This document shows, in pieces, positions 24,822 to 33,130 of a DNA stretch of 64,000 nt. The position numbers and the translations under genes are program-made. Source of the DNA: CAYLXP01 sp964387425 (GTDB lineage Bacteria > Verrucomicrobiota > Kiritimatiellia > UBA8416); contig CAYLXP010000003.1 of NCBI GenBank assembly GCA_964387425.1, positions 1 through 64,000 on the forward strand, read 5' to 3'. The notes under the pieces are model-generated. The model searched no databases. It had not been told where the DNA came from and saw only the letters and a program-made list of their open reading frames with translations. Each line of letters begins with the position of its first letter. Position 1 is the stretch's first letter.

Positions 24822-26324
24822 ATGAACGCAAGACAAACCATGATGTTCTCGACAGTTACGGTCCTTGGCTTAGTCGCAACGCTCGCCGGCGCGGCCCCAT
24901 CTCCGAACATTCTCTTCTTCCTGGCGGATGACCTTGGGTGGCGAGACACAGCCTGCTACGGCTCGGAGTTCTACGAGACCCCTGCCATCGACCGGTTGGC
25001 CGCAGAGGGCGTCCGCTTCACACAGGCTTACGCTGCGCACCCGCGTTGCGTTCCCTCCCGAGCCGCACTCATGACCGGAAAGTTCCCGGCTCGCCTGAAA
25101 TCCCCGGGCCCCTGGGAAGGCGCGCTGCCGCTATCGGAAGTGACTATCGCCGAGGCGCTCAAAGAGGCCGGATATGTCACCTTCTTCGCAGGCAAATGGC
25201 ACCTTGGAGGCGAGGGTCGACTTCCCTCCGATCAAGGCTTCGACATCAACATTGCCGGCGGACATGCGGGTGCACCACGCAGCTATTTCTGGCCCTACAA
25301 CAAGTCGCGTAGTGCTCATGGTGAAGCGCATGGCATCGAGGGACTCGATGACGGCAAGGAAGGCGAGTATCTCACCGACCGCCTGACAGATGAGTCCCTC
25401 GCTTTCCTCCGCAAACAGAAGGGCAGTAATCAGCCCTTCCTGCTCTTCCTGTCACACTACGCAGTTCATACGCCGCTTGAATCGAAAGAGGAACTAACCG
25501 CCAAGTACACGGCGAAGGTGGCGGCGGCCGGTCCGTTTGATGGCCCGGGCAAAGTTGATGAAGGCACTGGGCACACGAAACTGCACCAGGACAACCCGGT
25601 TTATGCAGGCATGATTCAGTCACTCGATGAAAGCATGGGCCGACTGCTGTCAGAGCTGGATGCACTTGGACTCAGCGACAATACGATTGTCGTAGTGACA
25701 TCGGACCACGGCGGCTTGTCAAACTGTGGCTGGAATCGCGGACGACCGCTGGCCACCTCCAATGCCCCCCTTCGCGCCGGGAAGGGCCACCTCTACGAAG
25801 GCGGCACGCGCATTCCACTCATCGTGAAGTGGCCGGGCGTCGCAAAGGCGGGAGTCACTACCGATGCACTCGTCGCCAATACCGACTTCTACCCCACCCT
25901 ACTCGAGCTCGCAGGAGCCCCGGCAAAACCGGAGCAGCACCTGGATGGTCTCAGCTTCGTCGACGCGCTGCGCGGCAACCCGAGCGAGGAGAAGCGCGCG
26001 CTGTTCTGGCACTCACCGACCTGTCGTCCCTACAGTACAGGAGACGAGAATGCCACGGCACTTCGCTGGAGCAAATGGAAACTGATCGATTTCTATGATG
26101 TTGGCCGCGTAGAGTTGTATGACATCTCAACCGATCCTGAAGAGGCCCAGAACCTGGCGAAGACAAGGCCAGATGTCGCAGAGCGCATGCTGGCCCGCGT
26201 GCAGGCATGGCGCGAACGGATCGACGCGCACCGGGATGACGATGGTGGCAAGCGGCGCATCATGAAGAAGAAAAGCTATATCAAAGAAGCCACCGCGTAT
26301 TTTGAGCAGGTAGAAAAGAAGTAA
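24822..26324 (+). CDS. Sulfatase (S1 family, Cys-type), exported
   Basis: A 500-residue sulfatase with signal peptide (MMFSTVTVLGLVATLAGAA). PNILFFLADDLGWRDTACYG gives the metal Asp pair. HPRCVPSRAALMTG gives formylglycine site Cys76. GKWHLGGEG, HYAVHTPLESK and TSDHGGLSNC follow in order. The form resembles arylsulfatase A-like subfamilies common in marine polysaccharide degraders. The stop codon TAA is immediately followed by a REP-like palindrome (CCCCGGGCTTCAGCCGGG). The lysine-rich C-terminus (IMKKKSYIKEA) is a common sulfatase ending. Confidence 0.92.
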   Translation: MNARQTMMFSTVTVLGLVATLAGAAPSPNILFFLADDLGWRDTACYGSEFYETPAIDRLAAEGVRFTQAYAAHPRCVPSRAALMTGKFPARLKSPGPWEGALPLSEVTIAEALKEAGYVTFFAGKWHLGGEGRLPSDQGFDINIAGGHAGAPRSYFWPYNKSRSAHGEAHGIEGLDDGKEGEYLTDRLTDESLAFLRKQKGSNQPFLLFLSHYAVHTPLESKEELTAKYTAKVAAAGPFDGPGKVDEGTGHTKLHQDNPVYAGMIQSLDESMGRLLSELDALGLSDNTIVVVTSDHGGLSNCGWNRGRPLATSNAPLRAGKGHLYEGGTRIPLIVKWPGVAKAGVTTDALVANTDFYPTLLELAGAPAKPEQHLDGLSFVDALRGNPSEEKRALFWHSPTCRPYSTGDENATALRWSKWKLIDFYDVGRVELYDISTDPEEAQNLAKTRPDVAERMLARVQAWRERIDAHRDDDGGKRRIMKKKSYIKEATAYFEQVEKK

Positions 26325-26345
26325 GCCCCGGGCTTCAGCCGGGAG
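26321..26345 (+). repeat. REP-like palindrome overlapping a sulfatase stop codon
   Basis: GTAAGCCCCGGGCTTCAGCC is a GTAG-type REP with the head changed to GTAA. The TAA (26322-26324) is the sulfatase stop. The palindrome runs directly into the ribosome-binding site (GGAGGAGG) of the next gene, so the whole 31-bp spacer is repeat-derived. Confidence 0.55.
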
Positions 26346-26355
26346 GAGGATATAT

Positions 26356-27858
26356 ATGAGCAAGAAACGTAGCGCAATCCAGATTGCCGTCGCGCTGCTG
26401 GTAGCCGTGGTCGCAGCCACGGCTAACGCCGATTGGTTCCTAGTACCAGACGGAAGCTGGTTTGTCGGCACGAACTGGTCCGGAGGTCTCGTTCCAACCA
26501 CGAACGTGCAGGCCTTCGTTCACAATGGCAGAACATGCCGTATCACACAACCAGGCGCGATCTGCAAACGGTTTGGTGTGGGCTCCAACAGTAACCAGAC
26601 CGGAACGATCGTTCTTGAGGCTCCGGGGACTCTGGAAACGGCTGTCTGGTACGCCCGCATCGGGCAGTATGGCACGGGAATCCTGAACCAGGTTAGTGGC
26701 GAGATCAACGGTGGCGGCAAGGATTTCATTATCGCAGAAGAACCGGGCGGCGCAGGGATGTATACCATGGATGACGGAACGCTGACGAATGTCAGCCTTC
26801 TTGTGGTTGGCCAGAAAAGCGTCGGGACATTCGAAGTTAACGACGGCCGAGTTGAGGTCCCGCATGACAACACGATCATCGGCCGCTATGCAGGGGCTCA
26901 CGGAACCGTGACACACAACGGCGGCACGTGGGACATGGGGGGCAACCACCTCCACGTCGGCCGCGATCCCGGGGCAACCGGTGAGTGGAACATCGGCGGC
27001 ACGGCCATGGTCTCCAACTTCAACGTCATCACCGTGGGATATGAAGGAAACGGGACCGCGACGCTGCAAGGCAACGCGTCTGTTGGCGGCATGGCCAACA
27101 CTACATACATTGGACGTGGACTCGGAGCAACCGGCACCGTCGTCCAGAGTGGCGGCACCTGGGACAATGGTGAATACGGACTCACACTAGGTGGCCCCCC
27201 GGGATCGTTCGGCTCGTGGACGCTGAGCGGGGGCGTCGTCACGAACGTGAAGACGTTCAATGTCAGCGCTAACGGATCCGGTGAATTCACCATGAGTGGC
27301 GGCACATTCTACGTCGGAACAGGCGCAAACTACGTCGGCAGGTATTCAAACAGTGTTGGGCGGGCAACCTTCTCAGGTGGGCTATGGGAAGGCAACGGCA
27401 GGCACTTCTATGTGGGACAGGACCTGACCGCTACGGGCAGTGTCACCATCAGCAGCGGAACCATCACCAATGTCGGCCAGATTCACTGTGGAAGGAACGG
27501 GACGGGGACGCTTCGAGTCGAGGGAAGTGATGCGGCTATCTCTTCTGTCCAGTTCAACGTGGGGAGTGCGGACGACACCTTCGTCGTGGCTCCTGACGCC
27601 GGAGGCATCACCACCATCAACGCGTCCGGGAACATCACGCTCACAGGAACGCTCGCCGTCGACTTCGAGGATTTCGACTACCACACCAATGCGCTCGTAC
27701 TCATAGAGTATGGCAGCGTCCGCACCGGCGAATTCGATGCTGTCAACGTGCTCACACCAGGGTGGCGCGCCGACGTGGAGTACGACGACGTGAACAAACA
27801 GGTGAAGCTGGTGAACATCTGGGACCCGCCCAAGGCCATGGTCTTCATCGTGCACTAG
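26356..27858 (+). CDS. Secreted glycine-rich beta-helix repeat protein (T5SS/PEP-CTERM-associated repeat type)
   Basis: A 500-residue protein with a signal peptide (IQIAVALLVAVVAATANA). Residues 55-430 hold degenerate repeats of about 25-45 residues built round VGxxGxGTxxxxGG, for example YIGRGLGATGTVVQSGGTWD and HVGRDPGATGEWNIGG. These fit the autotransporter/PEP-CTERM-associated repeat proteins and should form a beta-solenoid. No autotransporter barrel and no PEP-CTERM anchor is present; it ends in AMVFIVH. The likely role is an extracellular scaffold or glycan-binding surface protein. It sits in the sulfatase operon, 20 bp before the fusion gene, and has an excellent ribosome-binding site. 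Confidence 0.75.
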   Translation: MSKKRSAIQIAVALLVAVVAATANADWFLVPDGSWFVGTNWSGGLVPTTNVQAFVHNGRTCRITQPGAICKRFGVGSNSNQTGTIVLEAPGTLETAVWYARIGQYGTGILNQVSGEINGGGKDFIIAEEPGGAGMYTMDDGTLTNVSLLVVGQKSVGTFEVNDGRVEVPHDNTIIGRYAGAHGTVTHNGGTWDMGGNHLHVGRDPGATGEWNIGGTAMVSNFNVITVGYEGNGTATLQGNASVGGMANTTYIGRGLGATGTVVQSGGTWDNGEYGLTLGGPPGSFGSWTLSGGVVTNVKTFNVSANGSGEFTMSGGTFYVGTGANYVGRYSNSVGRATFSGGLWEGNGRHFYVGQDLTATGSVTISSGTITNVGQIHCGRNGTGTLRVEGSDAAISSVQFNVGSADDTFVVAPDAGGITTINASGNITLTGTLAVDFEDFDYHTNALVLIEYGSVRTGEFDAVNVLTPGWRADVEYDDVNKQVKLVNIWDPPKAMVFIVH

Positions 27859-27878
27859 GAAATCGCAGGTACGGGAAT

Positions 27879-30800
27879 ATGAAGAAGTACTCTCTAACGA
27901 CAACAAAACTGTCCGTCATGCACATAATCGCGCTTGTCGGCGTTCTCTGCACTGCCCACATCTCTTTATCCAGCGCCAACGCCGATATCATCCAGTTCGG
28001 CTGGAAGATCGAGGATCCACCGCATGATGGGGCCACGCGCATCATCGACTGGAAGGGGCAGTATACCAACCTGACGACCGGTGCCTACTCAGCGAGTGGC
28101 TCGCAAGGGAACTTCAACGGGCTCACTGCTGCACAAGGACCTCACCTTATTGACCCCGTCACATCGCTATCCCTGACGGGGTCTCAATGCTGGGCCTATC
28201 ACGAGTTGACCAACGGTACGTTCGAGTCGTGGGCACATGCCGCTTGGGTGAAGGAAGGAAGCAATGTGATCGATATCGGAGAGAGCGTCGCCTTCGCGTT
28301 CAATGAGCCGGTCAAACTGCATTCCTTGGCCTGGCACTCATTCCGACCGGACCGCGGCGACAAGGCCGAAGTGTCATATGCGGGCAACGTGGAGACGAAT
28401 ACGTCCCCGGCGCTGTACGATTTGGGAGAGACAGCCCTGGCGCCGGGACAGGAGTTACTGATCAGAGCCCTGGATGGTGATGGTTTCCGAATCTCCGCCA
28501 TTACTGTTGAGGTAACCCCGTCCACCAACACCACGATCGCACCAGATGACGCCAACATCCATTACCAAGGCTCGCAGTACATCACCAGTGACGAAAACGG
28601 TGCCTACTATCAGCGGCATTCAGACGCGGTACTTGCCCTCCCCTCGGGAACAAGCGGATTCAACTCGACCAAGGCGCGCACGACAACGGGGATTGCGATG
28701 CTATTCAGAACGGACAGCGCTTCCGTTGATATGGACTTCACGATCGAGCCCGGTGTGGAGAATCGAGGTTCCACGTTTGCCGTCTATGAGGACGACGCAT
28801 TCCTCGGCACCCATGACTTCAGCAGTGCTGTCTCGAACATGAGCTTCAGCATCAGCTCTGCATCGCCGGGAACAGCTTCCGTCTATCGTGTTGTCTTCCC
28901 AAACTGGTCCAAACCTGATTTCAGGGGGATGCAGCTGGACGCGGGCGCATCGCTCCTTCCCTACACGCCTCCATCGAAGCGCTCGTACGTGGTGCTGGGT
29001 GACTCCATCAGCCATGGTGTCGGACAGGCGTCAACCTACCTGACCTACCCCTGGCTGGTTGCCGAGATGCTTGATGTCGAGCTCTTCAACCTGGCCGTCG
29101 GAGGCGGCAAGGTCTCCATCCCGTCGGCTGAAATGCTCTCTGAGTTCCCCGCGGTAGATGTCATCTCAATCCTGATCGGCTACAACGATCTGCATTTCGC
29201 CGAGAAGAGCGTGTCGGAGTTCTCGACCGACCTTGACGCGCAGATCGCGGCCATCCGTACGCACCATGCAGATGCCGAGCTGTTCTGCATCAGCCAGACG
29301 TTCACGACGAACCCCGTCAACACGAACATCTCGGTGCACATCAGCGAGTACCGGCAGGCCGTGTCGAACATCGTAGCCACACGCCAGGCAGGTGGCGACT
29401 CGCGTATCTACCTGATCAAGGGCGAGGAGATCACGAGCGCCGCCAACCTGCGCACCGACGATGCCGTGCACTTCTCCGAACCGGGCGCGGCAGCCTTTGC
29501 CACAAACCTGTTCCTGTTGATGGACCCCATCGTGAACCGTGCCCCGGTTGTCGTATCCCCACAGGCCGGCACCAACGTGCTGTTCATTGCGGTCGATGAC
29601 ATGAAGCCAATGCTCGGCTGCTACGGCGATGCGCTCGTTCAGAGTCCCCGAATCGACGGTCTCGCCTCCAACGGTGTCACTTTCCTGAACGCCCACTGTC
29701 AATGGGCCGTCTGCGGTCCGAGCCGCGCCAGCTTGATGACCGGCCTGATGCCGGAGGAGTGCGGCGTGATGGGCTTCAAGAAGATGCGAGGGCTTTCGGA
29801 AAGCGGGACCACTGACGGGGAGGTCACTCGCGCCAACGTCGTCACCCTGCCGCAGCATTTCCGTTACAACGGGTACCGAACCACAGCCACAGGGAAGATC
29901 AACGACAATCGCTGCGTAGGTTCCATCACGAACCTCACCACGGGCAAGGTTCAGGATGATGGCAGAAACGTGGATGATCCCCCATCATGGGGAGACCCGG
30001 TCGATCCTGACAATCTACCGGCTGACTTCTTCACGAACTCCAGCTACGTCAACGCTGGGGGTGGCTGGAGTCCGGCCGGCAAGCCGGCTACCGGCGCCAC
30101 GAACCTGCCCGACTCAGCATTCGCTGACGGGAAGATCTGCGATGAGGGAATCACCCTGCTGAACCAGCTGGCGGCGGGCGACACCCAGTTCTTTCTCGGC
30201 GTGGGCTTCAAGAAGCCGCACCTCGCTTTCTACGCGCCGCAGGACTGCTGGGACCGCTACGACCGGGATGATTTCGACATCCACCCTTTCCAGGACCATC
30301 CAACCAACGCGGTCCCCTACACCTGGCATCATGCCGGCGAGCTGAAGAGCTACGACGACTTCAACCCCTCCATCCCCGGCTACATTGACGCCACCAATAT
30401 TCCGCCCGCCAAGCAGAAGGAGTTGATCCACGGTTACTACGCCTGTGTGTCGCACATCGACGACCAGGTTGGCCGGCTGCTCGATGCCCTTGAAGCCGTG
30501 GGTCTCCATACCAACACCATTGTCGTCCTCTGGGGTGACCATGGCTTCCACCTGGGTGATCATGCGGAATGGGGCAAGCACACGAATATCGAGCAGGCGA
30601 CCCGCGTCCCCATGATCATCTACTCGCCTTTCAAAGGCGTGGCCGGTGCGACAGCGGAGACCCCCGCAAACTTCACCGACCTGTACCCCACCATCTGTGA
30701 TCTGGTGGGCCTCCCCGTGCCCGAGCAGCCACTCAACGAAGGCGAATCGCCGACGACGCGCGCGTCCGGACTCGTAATGAAGGGCTCAAGCCTTGTCCCC

Positions 30801-31127
30801 GTCATGGAGAGTCCCACAAGCTCGATCCGCACCGGGGCCCTCAGCATCTATCGGCGAAGCGGCGCCATGGGCTACTCCTATCGCACGAAGCGGCATCGGT
30901 TGATTGAGTGGATCAGCTCCAGCTCGAAGAAGACGCTCGCACGGGAGCTATACGACTACGACAGCGATCCGATGGAAACGCTCAACCTGGCCGCCAGGCC
31001 AAGCTACAACTCAGTGCTGTACAATCTCTCCCATGCGATGCGCGCCGAGCCCGAAGCCGCCGGGTGCCCGATTCTCGGCGCATCGATCCCCCTAACGTCA
31101 CCCGGCACAGTCGTCTGTTTCAGGTAG
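27879..31127 (+). CDS. Bifunctional fusion: CE2-like SGNH esterase plus sulfatase, exported
   Basis: Start at 27879, just after GGAATA, gives a signal peptide (MKKYSLTTTKLSVMHIIALV onward) and 1082 residues; the ORF opens earlier but those residues are read from the previous gene. Residues 30-220 form a beta-sandwich. Residues 225-365 form a jelly roll like that of CE2 esterases (GSQYITSDENGAYYQRHSDA). Residues 366-560 form an SGNH domain with Ser376 in VVLGDSISHGVG, the glycine/asparagine blocks NLAVGGGK and IGYNDLHF, and DAVH (Asp528, His531). Residues 563-1060 form a complete sulfatase with formylglycine site Cys612 in VCGPSRASLMTG and WGDHGFHLGDH. Both active sites are intact. Each half has a stand-alone relative here: the SGNH protein at 39455-40519 and the sulfatase at 20524-22191. 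Confidence 0.9.
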   Translation: MKKYSLTTTKLSVMHIIALVGVLCTAHISLSSANADIIQFGWKIEDPPHDGATRIIDWKGQYTNLTTGAYSASGSQGNFNGLTAAQGPHLIDPVTSLSLTGSQCWAYHELTNGTFESWAHAAWVKEGSNVIDIGESVAFAFNEPVKLHSLAWHSFRPDRGDKAEVSYAGNVETNTSPALYDLGETALAPGQELLIRALDGDGFRISAITVEVTPSTNTTIAPDDANIHYQGSQYITSDENGAYYQRHSDAVLALPSGTSGFNSTKARTTTGIAMLFRTDSASVDMDFTIEPGVENRGSTFAVYEDDAFLGTHDFSSAVSNMSFSISSASPGTASVYRVVFPNWSKPDFRGMQLDAGASLLPYTPPSKRSYVVLGDSISHGVGQASTYLTYPWLVAEMLDVELFNLAVGGGKVSIPSAEMLSEFPAVDVISILIGYNDLHFAEKSVSEFSTDLDAQIAAIRTHHADAELFCISQTFTTNPVNTNISVHISEYRQAVSNIVATRQAGGDSRIYLIKGEEITSAANLRTDDAVHFSEPGAAAFATNLFLLMDPIVNRAPVVVSPQAGTNVLFIAVDDMKPMLGCYGDALVQSPRIDGLASNGVTFLNAHCQWAVCGPSRASLMTGLMPEECGVMGFKKMRGLSESGTTDGEVTRANVVTLPQHFRYNGYRTTATGKINDNRCVGSITNLTTGKVQDDGRNVDDPPSWGDPVDPDNLPADFFTNSSYVNAGGGWSPAGKPATGATNLPDSAFADGKICDEGITLLNQLAAGDTQFFLGVGFKKPHLAFYAPQDCWDRYDRDDFDIHPFQDHPTNAVPYTWHHAGELKSYDDFNPSIPGYIDATNIPPAKQKELIHGYYACVSHIDDQVGRLLDALEAVGLHTNTIVVLWGDHGFHLGDHAEWGKHTNIEQATRVPMIIYSPFKGVAGATAETPANFTDLYPTICDLVGLPVPEQPLNEGESPTTRASGLVMKGSSLVPVMESPTSSIRTGALSIYRRSGAMGYSYRTKRHRLIEWISSSSKKTLARELYDYDSDPMETLNLAARPSYNSVLYNLSHAMRAEPEAAGCPILGASIPLTSPGTVVCFR

Positions 31128-31145
31128 AGAACCATGCAGGAGAAG

Positions 31146-32948
31146 ATGATGATTAAGCGACTCCCTATCGTTTCCGCGCTATTGATCTGTTCCGGACTGG
31201 CGTCAGCCGAGTTCAGGACAATGGAGGAGCTGGAGAAGGCCTTTCCTGCGGCCGTTGTGTTCGACCACTCCGCAGAGCTACTGGCGGTGGACCTGGCCGA
31301 TCGCCCGAACGTCATAACGGGAAGCGTTGATGCCGTTGAAGGCATGCCCTTCAAGCAGTGCCTGACGCTGGATGTGAAGGACCCCGGGGCCAATGTCTAT
31401 GCGATCAATATCGCCTTCAGGGAGGAAAACAAGTGGAAGGTTGGCGATGCCGGCATGATCGCCTTCTACTGCCGCACGCTGGAAACCCAGAACCGCTACG
31501 GCGCCAGTAGCTTCATGCTTCAGTACAAACCGGACTATGCCGACTGGCGCTACCACGTCCAAGCGGATCTGTTCATGACCCGGGAATGGAAGCTCGTCAT
31601 GCTTCCTTTCGAGGTGACCGTTGATGCAGCGGACACGCCGAAATCTGTGCTTCTGTTCTTCCTCGGCGGCGCAGATCCGCACAAGTTCCAACTGTCGGAA
31701 CTCCACGTGTTCAACTATGGCAAGGACCGCACCCGGGCAGAACTCCCCCAGTCAGAGGCATACTATCCCGGCATTGAGGCAGATGCTCCTTGGCGTAAGG
31801 CGGCAAAGGACCGTATCGAGCAGCACCGCAAGGCGAACTTGGAGCTGGTCATTAAGGACGCTGCCGGTCAGCCCATCTCCGGTGCCGAGGTGCATGTGAA
31901 GCTGAAACGTCATCGCTTCGGTTTTGGCGCCGCCATTACCAGTCCGAAGCTGTTCGACCCGAAGGTTCCGGAGGAGCGGCGCCGGAAGTACTCTGACATA
32001 CTGACGCGCACCTGCAGTAAGATCACCCCGTCCAACGGGTTGAAATGGAAGTTCTATGACTCCTACAAGCCACACATGGACGCCATGGTGGAGTGGGCCA
32101 AAGTGCATGACATGACCCTGCGTGGACACCTCTTTGTCTGGCCCGGATTCGAACGCCTGCCTCACGGCTACGACCTCTACAAGACCGACCCCGAGGCCTT
32201 CCGACAGGACATCATCGACCATATCCACAGATTCGCCAACCTGTATCCCGATGCCTTTGCTGAATGGGACGTGATGAATGAACCCTACACCGAACACGCC
32301 TTCATGGACCTGCTCGGCAAAGACGTGACGGTCGATTGGTTCAAGGCCGCCCGGGAAGCCAACGACGGCTACCTGAACTACATCAACGACTACGGCATCC
32401 TTTCCGAGAACAACACCGAGCACCAGGATGTCTACTACGACTGGATCGAGTACCTCATCGAGCAGGGTGCGCCGCTGGACGGGATCGGTTTCCAGGGGCA
32501 TTACGCCACCCCCATTCCTCCGGAGATGATCATGGAACGCATCGATCGCTTCGCCGCCTTCGGCAAGAAGATGCAGATCACCGAGTTCGATATCGATCAC
32601 ACGGACCGCAAGCTGCAAGCTCGCTTCTTCGAGGACTTCGTCACCCTCATCTACAGCCACCCGCAGATGAGCGCGATTATCAACTGGATGTACCTCGAGG
32701 ACCCATTCCGCCCCAACGCTGCTCTCTACAATAAGCAATTCGAACCCACCGCCATGGGCCAGGTCTGGGAACGTCTTCTGACCCGGGACTGGCACACCGA
32801 GGAAACACTGCAGACCGACGCAAACGGAATCGTCTCACTACGGGGGGTCAAGGGAATCTATGAAGTAACCGTCACGGCTGACGAAACCAAAACCGCCCGG
32901 ACCATCGACCTCTCCGACGACGGACGGCAGGATCTAGTCTGCCCTTAG
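31146..32948 (+). CDS. GH10 endo-beta-1,4-xylanase-like protein with N-terminal binding domain
   Basis: AGGAG lies just before tandem ATGs at 31146 and 31149; the ORF's earlier ATG (31134) lacks a site. Signal peptide IVSALLICSGLASA. Residues 25-200 are a beta-sandwich that may bind carbohydrate, then a short bridging domain, then the GH10 barrel from about residue 270. The acid/base is Glu379 in EWDVMNEP and the nucleophile Glu480 in QITEFDID. HRFGFGAAI and RGHLFVWPG also match GH10. About 600 residues is typical of multidomain GH10 proteins in polysaccharide loci. It would cut beta-1,4-xylan or a related backbone outside the cytoplasm. Last gene of its operon. Confidence 0.9.
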   Translation: MMIKRLPIVSALLICSGLASAEFRTMEELEKAFPAAVVFDHSAELLAVDLADRPNVITGSVDAVEGMPFKQCLTLDVKDPGANVYAINIAFREENKWKVGDAGMIAFYCRTLETQNRYGASSFMLQYKPDYADWRYHVQADLFMTREWKLVMLPFEVTVDAADTPKSVLLFFLGGADPHKFQLSELHVFNYGKDRTRAELPQSEAYYPGIEADAPWRKAAKDRIEQHRKANLELVIKDAAGQPISGAEVHVKLKRHRFGFGAAITSPKLFDPKVPEERRRKYSDILTRTCSKITPSNGLKWKFYDSYKPHMDAMVEWAKVHDMTLRGHLFVWPGFERLPHGYDLYKTDPEAFRQDIIDHIHRFANLYPDAFAEWDVMNEPYTEHAFMDLLGKDVTVDWFKAAREANDGYLNYINDYGILSENNTEHQDVYYDWIEYLIEQGAPLDGIGFQGHYATPIPPEMIMERIDRFAAFGKKMQITEFDIDHTDRKLQARFFEDFVTLIYSHPQMSAIINWMYLEDPFRPNAALYNKQFEPTAMGQVWERLLTRDWHTEETLQTDANGIVSLRGVKGIYEVTVTADETKTARTIDLSDDGRQDLVCP

Positions 32949-32999
32949 ACGGAACGAGCCACCCCCGCGACACTGACCGCGGTGCTCTCGGGCATCTCA

Positions 33000-33130
33000 A
33001 GTAGCCCCAGCCCGCCCCGGGCTGAGGGCAGATTGCACGGAAAGCGCCGTGTTGATCGGCAGAGGTTGCCGAACGAAACCCCATCCCTGATCGATCTGCG
33101 CTGGGGTCGGGACGACCCCGCGCGACTACT
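33000..33130. repeat. Diverged copy of the ~127-bp double REP, between convergent operons
   Basis: The left end reads AGTAGCCCCAGCCCGCCCCG, and the right end, inverted, reads GTAGTCGCGCGGGGTCGTCC. The stems differ from the copies at 21685 and 43578 but pair internally. It fills the space between the GH10 gene and the end of the fucosidase gene; the TAG of its right-hand head is the fucosidase stop codon. Confidence 0.7.

Noticed and set aside
30069..30096. Another in-frame REP in the fusion sulfatase (palindrome ending GGCTACC)
   Set aside because: The stem is short and the encoded SPAGKPATGATNLPD reads like the normal sulfatase region, so a native origin is as likely as an insertion.
31752..32795. 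347-codon minus-strand open frame within the GH10 gene
   Set aside because: The plus strand has both catalytic Glu motifs of GH10; the mirror frame has no family features.
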